Numbered from the stretch's first letter, positions 1-10,189 are shown. The stretch: 64,000 bases of DNA from Chitinophaga sp. XS-30 (GCF_008086345.1 NZ_CP043006.1:4896032-4960031), one strand, 5' to 3'. Numbers and translations: made by a program. Notes: a model not told the origin generated them from the sequence alone.

Positions 1-3000
1 CCGGCTTCCCGGTTTCCCACACGGAGCAAACCTCGGTGAAAAAGGATACCACCTATTCCTTTAATATCATCGTATCCGGCAGCGTCTTCGGTTCCACGGA
101 AACAAAAGTGGATGGCACCGGCATCGAGATAAAGTTCAATGAATCCATCGGCACGAACCAGGGCGGGTCTTTCGGATCGTCCACGGACAATGTATCCACT
201 TTCGGCTTTACCCTGGCATCGGACGGCACGGATGATTTTGTAAGTGTGGATGTGAACCGGGCCGCGGATTCCAGCTTTGTGTTCCGCACCAAAGGCGGCG
301 CTACCGCCTGCCCCTATGAAGGCGCTGTTGCTACAAAATACTATCAGCCCGGAACGCTCATCGATCAGCCGACGCAACGGATAGAAGTGCCGCGGCTGTC
401 TGTGGAAAACCCGGTGGTCAGCAGCATTCCCTCCTCGCGGAAAGCGGCCTATACGCTCTACCTGAGAAATGAATCGGAAGCCAGGCTGCCCGCCATCTTT
501 GTGCTCGGCTATACGGATAACGACAGCGTAAAAGGCGCTACCATCGCCGTGGACGGCACGCCCATCGGCGGTTCAGGCAGGGCTGTAGTGGTGCAATACG
601 GCGAAACAGTGACCAAAGTACTGACGCTGACCAAAGGTCCCGATGCAATGGATTACCGCAACATACAGGTACTGTTGCGCTCTTCCTGCCAGTACGATCC
701 TACCGGCTACCAGGAGACCATCGCGGATACGGTGCTCATCTCCGCGCATTTCATTCCGTCCTGCTCGGACATCCATATCAAATCCCCGGCGGACAAGTGG
801 GTGCTGAACCGGGAATCCCCCGTTAACACCCAGGGTGAGCGGTACCTTCCGCTGACGATAGACCAGTTTGATGTCAATAACAGTCTCTTCAGCCATATCG
901 AGCTGCAATATAAACCGGCATCGGACAGCCGCTGGATCACCGCAGTGAAGTTCTTTGCCGATTCCGCCAGGCTCAATGCAGCCGATGGTGAAAAACAATT
1001 CATCACCAATGCCGAAGCGATCCTTTACAACCTCGTGATGAGCGATGGCAGCTTTAACGATCAGGCATACGACATACAGGCGGTGAGCTATTGCGAGATC
1101 GGGCCGGCCAATTTCGTGACCACCGTTTCCAACAGGGTCAGCGGGATAAAAGACACCTACGCACCGCGGCTTTTCGGCAGCCCGCAGCCGGCCAACGGCA
1201 TTCTGGGCATACAGGACGAGATACTGCTGCGCTTCAATGAACAGGTATCGGCCGGGCTGCTGACGTTCGCGGACTTCCAGGTGACCGGCATCCGGAATGG
1301 CGCCAAAGGCGACCATACGGTGTCCGTAAAACTGGATGGTGAAGGGGATCACCTGGCTACGGAGTTCTCCAAGAATCTCCATGGAAAAGATATCACCGCC
1401 GAAATGTGGATACTGGCGGACAGGCCGCAGAACAGCACCTTGTTCAGCCACGGCAGTACCGGCGAATCCATGGAAATGGCAATCACTGCGGACCATTACC
1501 TGGAAGTGACCATTGGCGCAAAAGTGATCCGCAGCGACCGGCCGCTGCCCTACCGGCAGGGAGAATGGGCGCATGTGGCCATGGTGTACAACGCCGCCAC
1601 GGCCAAAGTATCGGCTTACTACAATTTCACGGAAGTCATACACGATGCGGAAGCCGCAGCCTATACCGGCACCGGTCACTTTGAAATGGGCAGCAGCATT
1701 AAAGCACAGGGCAATACTTTCGCCGGAAGGATGCATGAAGTGCGGATATGGTCTGCGCGCCAGACCGCCACGCAGCTGCAGATCAGCAGCCTGGCCCGCC
1801 TCTCCGGCGCCGAAAGCGGACTGATGGCCTATTATCCCATGACGGAAGCCAAAGGCAGTGTTGCCTTCGACAAGGCGCATGGCGCCAATGCAAGGCTTCA
1901 GGGCAGTTGGAGCCTGCCTCCCGGAAAATCCCTTTCCTTCGGTAACGGCAACGGCTATCTGAAAATAAACACTGCTTTTGCTCCGGTCACTTCCGCCATG
2001 GATTACACCATTGAACTATGGTTCAGAGGCGCTCCGGACCAATCCAATGCCGTGCTGGCCTCCAATGGCAAAGGCGACGGACAGGACCCCGGCGGTTCAT
2101 TCAATTGCTTCACCCTGGGCTTCGAGAACGGCCTGCTCACCTTCCGGCAGAACGGGTTTAAAACGCAGGCGGAAGGCAGTTACCTGGATAACAACTGGCA
2201 CCATGTGGCCATCGCCGTGAACCGCAACGCCGGCAACGGGCAATTCTTTGTGGACGGGGAACTGAAGCGGTACTTCGATGTAGATGGACTGGGAGGCATT
2301 GCCGCCGCGCATATGTACCTGGGCGCAAGGGCATGGCAGGATGAACAGGATGTGACCCTCACGCATTTCGACCGGCATTTTAGCGGCCGGGTAGATGAAT
2401 TCAGGTTGTGGAATTCCTATCTCAACCACGCTATCATCAACAGCAACAACAATGTGCGGCTGAAAGGAGACGAGCTTGGACTGCTGGCATATTATCCCTT
2501 TGAACGCTACTTCGAATTCCAGAACAACGTGGAAATGGGCTATACGCTGTCGGATATGAAGATACAGGAACAGCCCAACGTAACCGTGCCGGATGCCATA
2601 GCGCTGAATGCCGCTGAAGACGATGAAACCGCCCCGGTGAAAGACAGGGGCCCGGTAGAGAACCTGCAGTTCGATTATGTCGTGAATAACGATGAGCTCA
2701 TCATCAACATGCTGGAGCCAAGGCAGGCGATTGACAAGACCATTGTGACGTTCAAAGTAAAAAGAGTGAGGGACATGAACGGCAATGCCATCGTCTCCCC
2801 CGTTACCTGGACGGCGTATATCGACCGTAACCAGCTGAAATGGAGCGAGGATGCGCTGAACCTCACGAAAGCGCTGTACGCATCGCTGGAATTTGAATCC
2901 GATATTGTGAACAGCGGCGGCAGCATTCAGCATTTCCGGCTGGACAATCTGCCCGCATGGCTCACGGCAACACCCTCCAGCGGTGTAGTGAACCCGGCCA

Positions 3001-4649
3001 GCCGGCAGAAGGTGACCTTCAAAGTGAATGAAGGATTGAATACCGGTACTTACGATGAGATCATTTACATGCATAATGACAACAACGAAGCGGAGGCGCT
3101 CTCCGTTAACCTGAAAGTAAAAGGCAACGAACCGGACTGGAAGGCAGATCCCGCCATGTTCAAATACAGCATGACCATCTACGGGAAGATCCGCATTCAG
3201 CAGACCTTCTCCATTGACCCGGAAGACATGCTGGCTGCGTTCAGGAACGGTGTATGCGTGGGCGTTACCAGGAACACCTATTTCTCTTCCAACGATATGT
3301 GGTACGCTTTCCTGACGGTGTACAGCGATTCCCTGCAGCACGATGGACTGGAGTTCCGCATCTGGGACGCCAGCACCGGAAAGACCCTGCAGGCCCTGCC
3401 CTCCATGCCGGTGAGCTTCAGCAACGACGCCATTGCCGGCACACCGGCCAACCCGGTGATCTTTGATGGCCTGGACCTGTTCTTCCGGGACATGGAACTG
3501 AAACGTGGCTGGAACTGGGTATCCTTCAATCTCGCCAGCCCCTCCCTGAACAGCACCGGCGCTGCACTCGCCAATGGCAGCTGGAGCTCCGGCGATATCG
3601 TCAAGAACAACGACCTGGGCTTTGACCAGTATTCCGCCACACAGGGCTGGACGGGCTATCTGCAACGTTTCAACAACATCAATATGTTCATGCTGAGCAC
3701 GAACAACGCGCAGACACTGAGCATCAGCGGCACGCCGGTGAATGTGGCCGCAACGCCCATTCCGGTGAAAGGCGGGCGCTGGAACTACATCAGCTATCTG
3801 CCACAGGTGAACCTTACGGTAAAAGAAGCGCTGGCGGGTTATGCCGCAACAGCGGAAGATGTGATCAAATCGCAGACCGGCTTTGCCATGTATGATCCGC
3901 AGAACGGATGGGTAGGCAACCTGCAATACCTGGAGCCCGGCAAAGGATATATGCTGTACCGCAAAGATGCGGGCAACACACAATTCATGTACCCTGCCAT
4001 CACCGGCGGGCAGACAGGCGGGCGGCTCAACCCGCTGGAAATACCGGTACAGGGCAACTACGGCTATGCGGAGAACATGACCGCCGTAGCTGTGGTGGAC
4101 AAAGACTTTACACTCATGCCGGATGACAAGCTGCTGGCCTTTGCAGGGGATGAACTGCGTGGCAAAGCGCAGCTGATAGACAACCGCGCCAGCGGCGAAC
4201 GGGCCCTCTTCTTCAATATTTCCGGGGACACGGAACTGCCTTTGCATTTCAAGGTGGAACGCGGCGGCGCCGTCATCGCGGAATCAGGAACGGCCACCGT
4301 CTTCCGGGCAAACGGCACACTCGGCACACTGAAACAACCTTTTGTGATCGGCATGGAACAGCTGTCCAATCACATATCCATCTATCCGAACCCTTTCCGG
4401 GAACAGCTGTACATCAGGCTTAACCTGGGCAAACTGCCCTCCGGCGGCACACATGACATCGCCATTGCGGTACACAACGCAAACGGGCAGCTGGTTTATC
4501 AACGGCCTCTGGAAAAAGCCGCCACAGGCCAGTTGCTGATAAGCTGGAACGGAAGGAATACGGAAGGTGCGAAAGCAACGCCCGGCATTTACTTTATCCG
4601 GATCACGATAGACGGAAAACAACAGGTGTACAAGGTCGTGAAGATATGA
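1..4649 (+). CDS. LamG-domain T9SS-secreted surface protein (5' truncated by window edge)
   Basis: The frame is open from base 3, so the start lies upstream of the window; the first internal start codon is a GTG at 36, giving 1537 visible residues. Counted from there, two LamG/concanavalin-like jelly-roll domains lie at about 427-585 and 633-798. Each has the 'W-H-V-A' core and a 'G-R-x-x-E-x-R-x-W' end. An Ig/BACON-like segment follows at about 960-1040. The C-terminus (about 1446-1537) is a T9SS type A sorting domain beginning at SIYPNPF and ending in KVVKI. The product is therefore expected to pass the outer membrane through the type IX system and be attached or released at the surface. 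The role is probably adhesion or glycan binding; no catalytic domain is visible. A hairpin terminator follows. Confidence 0.85.
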   Translation, partial: GFPVSHTEQTSVKKDTTYSFNIIVSGSVFGSTETKVDGTGIEIKFNESIGTNQGGSFGSSTDNVSTFGFTLASDGTDDFVSVDVNRAADSSFVFRTKGGATACPYEGAVATKYYQPGTLIDQPTQRIEVPRLSVENPVVSSIPSSRKAAYTLYLRNESEARLPAIFVLGYTDNDSVKGATIAVDGTPIGGSGRAVVVQYGETVTKVLTLTKGPDAMDYRNIQVLLRSSCQYDPTGYQETIADTVLISAHFIPSCSDIHIKSPADKWVLNRESPVNTQGERYLPLTIDQFDVNNSLFSHIELQYKPASDSRWITAVKFFADSARLNAADGEKQFITNAEAILYNLVMSDGSFNDQAYDIQAVSYCEIGPANFVTTVSNRVSGIKDTYAPRLFGSPQPANGILGIQDEILLRFNEQVSAGLLTFADFQVTGIRNGAKGDHTVSVKLDGEGDHLATEFSKNLHGKDITAEMWILADRPQNSTLFSHGSTGESMEMAITADHYLEVTIGAKVIRSDRPLPYRQGEWAHVAMVYNAATAKVSAYYNFTEVIHDAEAAAYTGTGHFEMGSSIKAQGNTFAGRMHEVRIWSARQTATQLQISSLARLSGAESGLMAYYPMTEAKGSVAFDKAHGANARLQGSWSLPPGKSLSFGNGNGYLKINTAFAPVTSAMDYTIELWFRGAPDQSNAVLASNGKGDGQDPGGSFNCFTLGFENGLLTFRQNGFKTQAEGSYLDNNWHHVAIAVNRNAGNGQFFVDGELKRYFDVDGLGGIAAAHMYLGARAWQDEQDVTLTHFDRHFSGRVDEFRLWNSYLNHAIINSNNNVRLKGDELGLLAYYPFERYFEFQNNVEMGYTLSDMKIQEQPNVTVPDAIALNAAEDDETAPVKDRGPVENLQFDYVVNNDELIINMLEPRQAIDKTIVTFKVKRVRDMNGNAIVSPVTWTAYIDRNQLKWSEDALNLTKALYASLEFESDIVNSGGSIQHFRLDNLPAWLTATPSSGVVNPASRQKVTFKVNEGLNTGTYDEIIYMHNDNNEAEALSVNLKVKGNEPDWKADPAMFKYSMTIYGKIRIQQTFSIDPEDMLAAFRNGVCVGVTRNTYFSSNDMWYAFLTVYSDSLQHDGLEFRIWDASTGKTLQALPSMPVSFSNDAIAGTPANPVIFDGLDLFFRDMELKRGWNWVSFNLASPSLNSTGAALANGSWSSGDIVKNNDLGFDQYSATQGWTGYLQRFNNINMFMLSTNNAQTLSISGTPVNVAATPIPVKGGRWNYISYLPQVNLTVKEALAGYAATAEDVIKSQTGFAMYDPQNGWVGNLQYLEPGKGYMLYRKDAGNTQFMYPAITGGQTGGRLNPLEIPVQGNYGYAENMTAVAVVDKDFTLMPDDKLLAFAGDELRGKAQLIDNRASGERALFFNISGDTELPLHFKVERGGAVIAESGTATVFRANGTLGTLKQPFVIGMEQLSNHISIYPNPFREQLYIRLNLGKLPSGGTHDIAIAVHNANGQLVYQRPLEKAATGQLLISWNGRNTEGAKATPGIYFIRITIDGKQQVYKVVKI

Positions 4650-4656
4650 TGAATAC

Positions 4657-4694
4657 CCGGCACGGCGGGTTAGCCATTCCGCTGTGCCGGTTTT
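4657..4694 (+). terminator. Rho-independent terminator after the LamG/T9SS gene
   Basis: A 12-bp stem (CCGGCACGGCGG with CCGCTGTGCCGG, one G-U pair) with a 10-nt loop is followed by TTTT, starting 8 nt after the stop codon. Confidence 0.7.
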
Positions 4695-4808
4695 ACCGCG
4701 TTGATCATTTAAAAGATCAGATCGATGAAGAGATCCATGGAGGCAATTAAAAGGGCATAACGGACGAGATAATCGTAATGCCGAAAAACAATGAATAAAT
4801 ATTAACAG

Positions 4809-5249
4809 ATGAAAACTTTCATTACCACCGGACTGATACTGCTGTTGATAGGCGCCGGCAGTTGCCGGAAAGATAAAAAGTCCGGCCCGAAAACAACACC
4901 GGCCCCCACCTGGGCGGCGGACACTACGGGAAAATATGCGTCCAGCATGACCGCCGTCATGCGGTTGCCGGATGATCTGCAACCCTTTGCCAATCCATCA
5001 GACAAATATGCGGCCTTTATGAAAGAGGAATGCCGCGCTACCGGTACTATCGTCAGTTCCGGGGGAACCACGCTGGTGTATTTTCTTATACAAGGCTCCG
5101 CTGCGGAGCAGGACAAGATCAGCTTCCGGTATTACAGCACCCGGCGCGCCTGGCTGTTTGCCACCGGCGGGATGCTGGACTTTGTGGCGGACGGGAATCA
5201 TGGCACGGTTGACCAGCCGGTAGTACTGCAACTGAAGCAGGTGGAATGA
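4809..5249 (+). CDS. small hypothetical lipoprotein
   Basis: The 146-residue product starts with a lipoprotein signal peptide: charged MK, a hydrophobic core, then the lipobox IGAGSC with Cys19. A lysine-rich linker and a small soluble domain of unknown fold follow. It lies 160 nt downstream of the terminated LamG gene, so it probably has its own promoter. It converges with the ABC permease gene, leaving only 3 nt between the two stop codons. I do not recognise the family. The first ATG fits the signal peptide well. Confidence 0.7.
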   Translation: MKTFITTGLILLLIGAGSCRKDKKSGPKTTPAPTWAADTTGKYASSMTAVMRLPDDLQPFANPSDKYAAFMKEECRATGTIVSSGGTTLVYFLIQGSAAEQDKISFRYYSTRRAWLFATGGMLDFVADGNHGTVDQPVVLQLKQVE

Positions 5250-5252
5250 TGA

Positions 5253-7637
5253 TCATTCCGAACGGAGGCTCTTTACCGGGTCCATCAGCGCCGAGCGGAT
5301 ACTCTGGAAACTGACCGTCAACAGGGTCAGTCCCAATGCGCCCAGGCAGGTAGCCCCGATGATCCACCAGGATATGCCGGTACGGTAATCGTATTGCTGC
5401 AGCCAGTTGTGCATCAGGTACCAGGCAGCCGGCACCGCCAGCAACAGGGAGATGACCACAAGCCTTACAAAATCCCTGGTCATCAGTCCCCATAGATTGA
5501 AAACGGATGCGCCAAGCACTTTTCGTACACCGATCTCTTTCACCCGTTGCTCTGCCATGAAAGAAGCCATACCGAACAGGCCGAGACAGCTGATGAAAAT
5601 GGCAAGCAGGGCAAAGCAACTGGACAGTTTGCCAATACGCTGCTCGGCATCGAACTTGTCAGCATACATTTCATCCACGAAGCTGTAGCTGAAAGGTGCG
5701 TCCGGATTAAACTTCCTGAAAACCGTTTCCATCTGCGCCAGTGCTTCCGATGCAGGTTTCGCCGGGTTGATCCGGGCATTGATGCTGGCGGGATCTTCAT
5801 AGTCCAGTGTAAAAACAGTACGAAATACCGGTTTATAGGGCGATTGCATGATCATGTCCCTCACCACACCTATCACGGTAAACGGGCGGTCGTCTTTTCT
5901 TACGATTTCGCCTACCGGGTCTTCGAGGCCCATGAACTTCGCTGCGGATTCATTCAGGATCATAGCGGAGCTGTCCATTGCAAAATCCCTCGAAAAGTCC
6001 CTGCCGGCAATGATCTCCCAACCGATGGTCTTGCCGTAATCGTGCGTTACGCCAACGGCCCCGAAATTCCCCTGCGTTCCCGGCTGTATCCCCTTCCAGG
6101 TATAGCCGTTATTGATAGCATTAAGACCAGTCGGGGAAGCAGATGAATAGGCCATATCCGTCACCGCTCCCGTTGCCATCAGCTCCTCCCGGATCAGCGC
6201 GAAGCGCTCTTTCAGCTCGGGTGTGGTCATGGGAACGGAAATCAAACCCTCACGGCTATACGCTACCGGTCTGTCCTTGGCAAAATGTATCTGCCTGAAT
6301 ACAACGATGGTGCCGATGATCAGGATGATGGATACCGTGAACTGCACCACTACCAGCACTTTTCTCGGGAAAGCCGCGTACCTGCCCGCCCGGAAAGTGC
6401 CTTTCAATACCTTAACCGGCTGGAAAGATGACAGGTATAAAGCCGGATAGCTGCCTGCGATCAATCCGGTAAAAAATGTGAACCCGAGGCCGGCCAGCCA
6501 GAACACGGGGCTGCCCACCGGGAGGCTGACCTTTTTATCCGCCACTTCATTGAACAGCGGCAGTGCGGCCTGTACCAGCAACAGTGAAAATGCAAAACCG
6601 ATAAAAGCCAGCAACAGCGACTCCGTAAAGAACTGCGTGATCAGCTGCCCGCGTACAGAACCGATTGCCTTGCGTATGCCCACTTCTTTTGCACGTTTCT
6701 CAGAACGGGCTGTACTGAGGTTCATGAAATTGATGCAGGCCAGCAGCAGCACAAATATGCCAATGGTCACAAAAAGCCATACGAACTGTATCCTTCCGCC
6801 GATATTCTTTCCATTTTCCCAATCGGCATACAAATGCCATTTACTCATAGGATGCAGAAATACTTCCGCCTTGAACACCTTTTCCTCTTCCCGGACCTTG
6901 TTCAGCTTCACATCTTTTATTTTGGCGGACACTTTTTCCAGGTCGGCATGATCGGCCAGCTGTGCATAGGTCTGCGTAAAATTGGAACGCCAGGGATTGT
7001 CCATCTGCCTGATCTCCGGGAACGTCTGCAAATACAATTCCCAGGGAGCAATAAACTCCAGCTCCCGGAAAGCGGAATTGTATGGAAGGTCTGCATACAC
7101 GCCCGTTACCTTCACATCCGTACGGCTGTCAATTTTCACCAGCTTGTCCAGCGGGTCCGCATCCCCGAACAATGCCTTCGCTGCGGAAGCGGACAGGATG
7201 ATGGAAGCAGGGTCTTTCAGCGCATCACGGGTGCCTTTCAGCATCTTCAGCGTCATCATCCCGGGAAAATCAGGCTCAAAGTAGTTGCCCACCTTGGAAA
7301 TGGCCCTGTCGCCATACTTCAGCACATGCTCATTCGGCCAGGAAGACATGATCACGTATTTGAAATCACTGCCGTATTTTGCCCTGATCTCATCTCCCAG
7401 CAGATAGGGATTGGCCGTTTGGGTGGACTTTACGCCGTTGGAAGTCTGGTGCTGCATCACCGCTACTATGCGGTCGTAATTCGCATGGTTCCTGCTGAAG
7501 GTAAGTTCATCGCGGGCCCACAAACCGATCAGTATGGCCACGGCCATTCCTGCTGACAGACCGGCGATATTCACCAGCGAGAAGGTTTTATTCTTCAGGA
7601 GGTTTCTCCAGGCGATCCTGAGGTAATTCTTGATCAT
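5253..7637 (-). CDS. ABC transporter permease, MacB/FtsX family
   Basis: This 794-residue protein has the double-FtsX layout common in Bacteroidota. An N-terminal transmembrane helix (about 20-42) is followed by a MacB-type periplasmic domain (about 45-250). Next comes a first FtsX block of membrane helices (about 285-450), a second periplasmic region, and a C-terminal FtsX block (about 675-790). The N-terminus 'NYLRIAWRNLLKNK' and the repeated 'EKRAKEVGIRKAIGS' / 'EQRVKEIGVRKVLGAS' motifs, which contact the ATPase, are typical. No ATP-binding partner is encoded nearby, so it must use one made elsewhere. Members act in mechanotransmission, lipoprotein handling or peptide export; the substrate here is unknown. 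Confidence 0.9.
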   Translation of the reverse strand: MIKNYLRIAWRNLLKNKTFSLVNIAGLSAGMAVAILIGLWARDELTFSRNHANYDRIVAVMQHQTSNGVKSTQTANPYLLGDEIRAKYGSDFKYVIMSSWPNEHVLKYGDRAISKVGNYFEPDFPGMMTLKMLKGTRDALKDPASIILSASAAKALFGDADPLDKLVKIDSRTDVKVTGVYADLPYNSAFRELEFIAPWELYLQTFPEIRQMDNPWRSNFTQTYAQLADHADLEKVSAKIKDVKLNKVREEEKVFKAEVFLHPMSKWHLYADWENGKNIGGRIQFVWLFVTIGIFVLLLACINFMNLSTARSEKRAKEVGIRKAIGSVRGQLITQFFTESLLLAFIGFAFSLLLVQAALPLFNEVADKKVSLPVGSPVFWLAGLGFTFFTGLIAGSYPALYLSSFQPVKVLKGTFRAGRYAAFPRKVLVVVQFTVSIILIIGTIVVFRQIHFAKDRPVAYSREGLISVPMTTPELKERFALIREELMATGAVTDMAYSSASPTGLNAINNGYTWKGIQPGTQGNFGAVGVTHDYGKTIGWEIIAGRDFSRDFAMDSSAMILNESAAKFMGLEDPVGEIVRKDDRPFTVIGVVRDMIMQSPYKPVFRTVFTLDYEDPASINARINPAKPASEALAQMETVFRKFNPDAPFSYSFVDEMYADKFDAEQRIGKLSSCFALLAIFISCLGLFGMASFMAEQRVKEIGVRKVLGASVFNLWGLMTRDFVRLVVISLLLAVPAAWYLMHNWLQQYDYRTGISWWIIGATCLGALGLTLLTVSFQSIRSALMDPVKSLRSE

Positions 7638-7814
7638 GCCGGGGGTACAGCCAAGAGAATGCCAGACAGAAGAGCGGTTTTCAAATAAGACGTTATGTAT
7701 TAAAAAATAGTTACAACTGTCCGGTTTTGATACATGGGATGTCCGGTTCGGGGAGCTGCGGACCGTTCAGGTATCTGCGATTAACGCCGGCATAAACCTT
7801 ATCTTAGGCGCATA

Positions 7815-7834
7815 ATTTTAACCCGGGTTAAAAT
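7815..7834. promoter_or_regulatory. 20-bp perfect palindrome between permease and osmC genes
   Basis: ATTTTAACCC is followed directly by its exact reverse complement GGGTTAAAAT. It lies in the 297-bp divergent region between the permease start (7637) and osmC start (7935), about 100 bp upstream of osmC. A symmetric site with no loop suits a dimeric DNA-binding protein better than a terminator. No other clear structure was recognised in this interval. Confidence 0.45.
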
Positions 7835-7934
7835 CTGTTCCCTTTTTTCGCCCCAATTTTACATCAGCAAAAACAATTCACATGAAGCCGTCAGCAAAGG
7901 CTCCATCTAATTCGTAAAAATTAAATACAAACAC

Positions 7935-8357
7935 ATGAAAAGAACTGCAAACGCCCATTGGAACGGCAACCTTAAAGAAGGTAAAGGTAATATCTCCACC
8001 CAGAGCACGGTGTTGAGCCAAACGCAATATTCATTCAACACCCGCTTCGCGGATGGTGTAGGCACAAACCCCGAGGAACTGCTCGGCGCCGCGCATGCGG
8101 GATGTTTCACCATGGCGGTGAGCGCCGCCCTGGCACAGTCCGGCTTCACGGCCGGGGATCTGGACACCAAAGCCATCGTGGAACTGGATATGGTGGCGCT
8201 GAAGATCGCCGGTATAAAACTGGAGCTGAAGGCTGCGAAGATCGAAGGCGTATCCGAAGAACAATTCCTGACCATCGCCAATGGCGCCAAGGAAAACTGC
8301 CTTATCTCCAAAGCGCTGGGCGGCACGCCCATTTCGCTGGAAGTGATTTACGGGTAA
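7935..8357 (+). CDS. OsmC/Ohr-family peroxiredoxin
   Basis: The 140-residue protein has the complete OsmC fold and length. The two family cysteines are Cys57 (in HAGCFTMA) and Cys122 (in KENCLISKAL), the pair that reduces organic hydroperoxides. 'TNPEELLGAAHAGC' is the classic OsmC signature. Related proteins are called OsmC or YhfA; sequence alone does not separate osmotically inducible OsmC from Ohr. It is monocistronic: a 297-bp promoter region with a perfect palindrome lies upstream, and a strong hairpin lies 8 nt downstream of the stop. Confidence 0.9.
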   Translation: MKRTANAHWNGNLKEGKGNISTQSTVLSQTQYSFNTRFADGVGTNPEELLGAAHAGCFTMAVSAALAQSGFTAGDLDTKAIVELDMVALKIAGIKLELKAAKIEGVSEEQFLTIANGAKENCLISKALGGTPISLEVIYG

Positions 8358-8365
8358 TATCATGA

Positions 8366-8408
8366 TCGGGGGCTGACGGAAAAGTATCCCGGTCAGCCTC
8401 CGATTCTC
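8366..8408 (+). terminator. terminator hairpin after osmC
   Basis: A 12-bp stem (TCGGGGGCTGAC with GTCAGCCTCCGA, one G-U pair) encloses a 14-nt loop. The following T tract is weak (TTCTCAT). Confidence 0.5.
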
Positions 8409-8527
8409 ATCCGAAATTTTGGGGAATGGTAAATTAATTATAATTTGATCCCGCGTAGAGCAGACTTCTTTTAGCTTTACACCCACGGAATGAGATACCT
8501 AACCATCCACACGCTTCGGGCTGTTTT

Positions 8528-9088
8528 ATGAAAACAGGGGAAAACACGTTCCTCCCGGACGATATGCTGCTCGAAAGGATCAGGCAGGACGATGCCGCCG
8601 CCTTCGAGGTTGTGTACAACAGATATGCAGCCCGGCTTTTCCATGTTGCACATGGCATCCTTAAAGACCGGGAAGCCTGTGAAGATATCATCCAGGAGCT
8701 TTTCACCACCTTCTGGATCAAGCGGCAGCGCCTGAACATCCTTGATCTCAAAGCTTACCTCTTTACCGCTGCAAAAAACAATGTGCTCATGAGCATCCGC
8801 TCCGGCAAAGTGAGGATAGACCTCACCGAGCTGGAACAGTTGGTGGAAGGCCGCAGCGCATCCGATACCGTTATGGAAAAAGAACTCCGGCAGCATATTG
8901 ATGACAACGTAGCGCAGCTCCCCCAAAAATGCCGCACCATCTTTACCCTCAGCCGGGAAGAAAAGCTTTCCCATAAAGAAATAGCCAGCCAGCTCAATAT
9001 TTCCGCCAAAACAGTGGAAAACCAGGTGACCATTGCCCTGAAAAGGCTAAAATCCTCCCTTGGAGACTTCATGTCCTTCTTTCTCTGA
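8528..9088 (+). CDS. ECF RNA polymerase sigma-70 factor (FecI-like)
   Basis: The 186-residue product has sigma region 2 (about 15-75: 'DDAAAFEVVYNRYAARL', 'CEDIIQELFTTFW') and region 4 (about 125-180: 'LPQKCRTIFTLSREE', then the helix-turn-helix 'SHKEIASQLNISAKTVENQV'). Regions 1 and 3 are missing, as usual for the extracytoplasmic-function class. It is followed by fecR (61-nt gap), then a SusC with a signalling domain and a SusD. This arrangement is the Bacteroidota surface-signalling unit, in which substrate binding at SusC releases this sigma from FecR to transcribe the transport genes. Confidence 0.93.
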   Translation: MKTGENTFLPDDMLLERIRQDDAAAFEVVYNRYAARLFHVAHGILKDREACEDIIQELFTTFWIKRQRLNILDLKAYLFTAAKNNVLMSIRSGKVRIDLTELEQLVEGRSASDTVMEKELRQHIDDNVAQLPQKCRTIFTLSREEKLSHKEIASQLNISAKTVENQVTIALKRLKSSLGDFMSFFL

Positions 9089-9149
9089 AAAAAAATCCGT
9101 CCTGTTTTGGGGGATAGGTCCAATTCCTGCATCTTAATGTATATCGGCA

Positions 9150-10085
9150 ATGAAAAGAAAAAGAGTTATAAAGAAAACGGATGATGGCAAACTGGAAGAT
9201 CTCGTAGGCAGATACTTCCGGGCAGCAGCGGAATCCGGCGCACAGCAAAGCGGGGATTTCGACAGTGAAGGCGTGTTTCGCCGGATACAGGCCGGCATTT
9301 CCGGCGGTGCGAGGCGGATAAAGATGCAGACCAGGATGTTCTGGGCGGCGGCGGCCGGTATTGTGCTGCTCCTCGGCGTGCTGGGGATCATGCAGCAGCG
9401 GCCTGCAGGAGAGCAGGCCAATACGGTGATGGCCGAAAGATCGGCCGGCGCGGGGGAAACCATACAGGTCACCCTGCCGGATAGTTCCGTTGTATGGCTC
9501 AATGCCGGCAGTACGGTAAGCTATCCCGCAACTTTTGCATCAGACAAAAGAGCGGTGTTCATTGAAGGCGAAGCTTACCTGGAAGTGCAGCAGGACCCGG
9601 AAAGGCCATTCCTCGTGCATACCGGCAAAGTAGTCACCACCGTGCTGGGCACTTCTTTCAATGTAGCCGCATACGCCGCAGACCAGCAGGTGGAGGTGAC
9701 GGTACTGACCGGCAAGGTCAGCCTCTCCACTACTTCCGGCAGCGCCCCAGGCACATTGCTGACGCCGGGCCAGCAGGCAGCCTGCACAGCGGATGGAAAG
9801 CTCGTGGCTTTCCGGGAAAATATCGACGCTGCGGAAAGCATTCTCTGGAAAGACCATAAAATGATATACAACGGCAAAAGGCTGTCGCAGGTCATCGCGT
9901 CACTGGAACACTGGTATGATGTAAAGATCATTGCCGATGCTCCCCTTTACGGATGCACCATCTCCGCAGACTTTACCGGGGAGCCGGTGGAAAGCGTTGT
10001 GCATGTACTGGCGCAGCTCGTCAACGGCAAAGCCGTACGTGATGGCGATACTTACCGCATTACGGGCGAAGGATGTACAGACTAG
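9150..10085 (+). CDS. FecR-family anti-sigma factor / signal transducer
   Basis: The 311-residue inner-membrane protein has a short cytoplasmic N-terminus that would bind the sigma factor. One transmembrane helix lies at about 57-76 (FWAAAAGIVLLLGVLGI). The periplasmic FecR domain spans about 95-190 ('GETIQVTLPDSSVVWLNAGSTVSYP', 'GEAYLEVQQDPERPFLVHTG'). A C-terminal DUF4974 domain (about 232-305) resembles the STN fold and would contact the STN domain of the neighbouring SusC. It relays ligand status from the outer membrane to the sigma factor encoded just upstream. Confidence 0.93.
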   Translation: MKRKRVIKKTDDGKLEDLVGRYFRAAAESGAQQSGDFDSEGVFRRIQAGISGGARRIKMQTRMFWAAAAGIVLLLGVLGIMQQRPAGEQANTVMAERSAGAGETIQVTLPDSSVVWLNAGSTVSYPATFASDKRAVFIEGEAYLEVQQDPERPFLVHTGKVVTTVLGTSFNVAAYAADQQVEVTVLTGKVSLSTTSGSAPGTLLTPGQQAACTADGKLVAFRENIDAAESILWKDHKMIYNGKRLSQVIASLEHWYDVKIIADAPLYGCTISADFTGEPVESVVHVLAQLVNGKAVRDGDTYRITGEGCTD

Positions 10086-10189
10086 ACTAACCAATATGGA
10101 ATAATGACATAAATACAGCAAGCCAGGGAAATTCCACGTACCTGAAATGCCCGGGAACAATCTCTATCGTACACTTTAATGCTTGAATC

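Noticed and set aside
573..1880. 435-codon minus-strand ORF
   Set aside because: Antisense shadow of the LamG/T9SS gene in GC-rich sequence.
2097..4247. 716-codon minus-strand ORF opposite the LamG gene
   Set aside because: Shadow of the plus-strand coding region; no recognisable domain and biased low-complexity composition.
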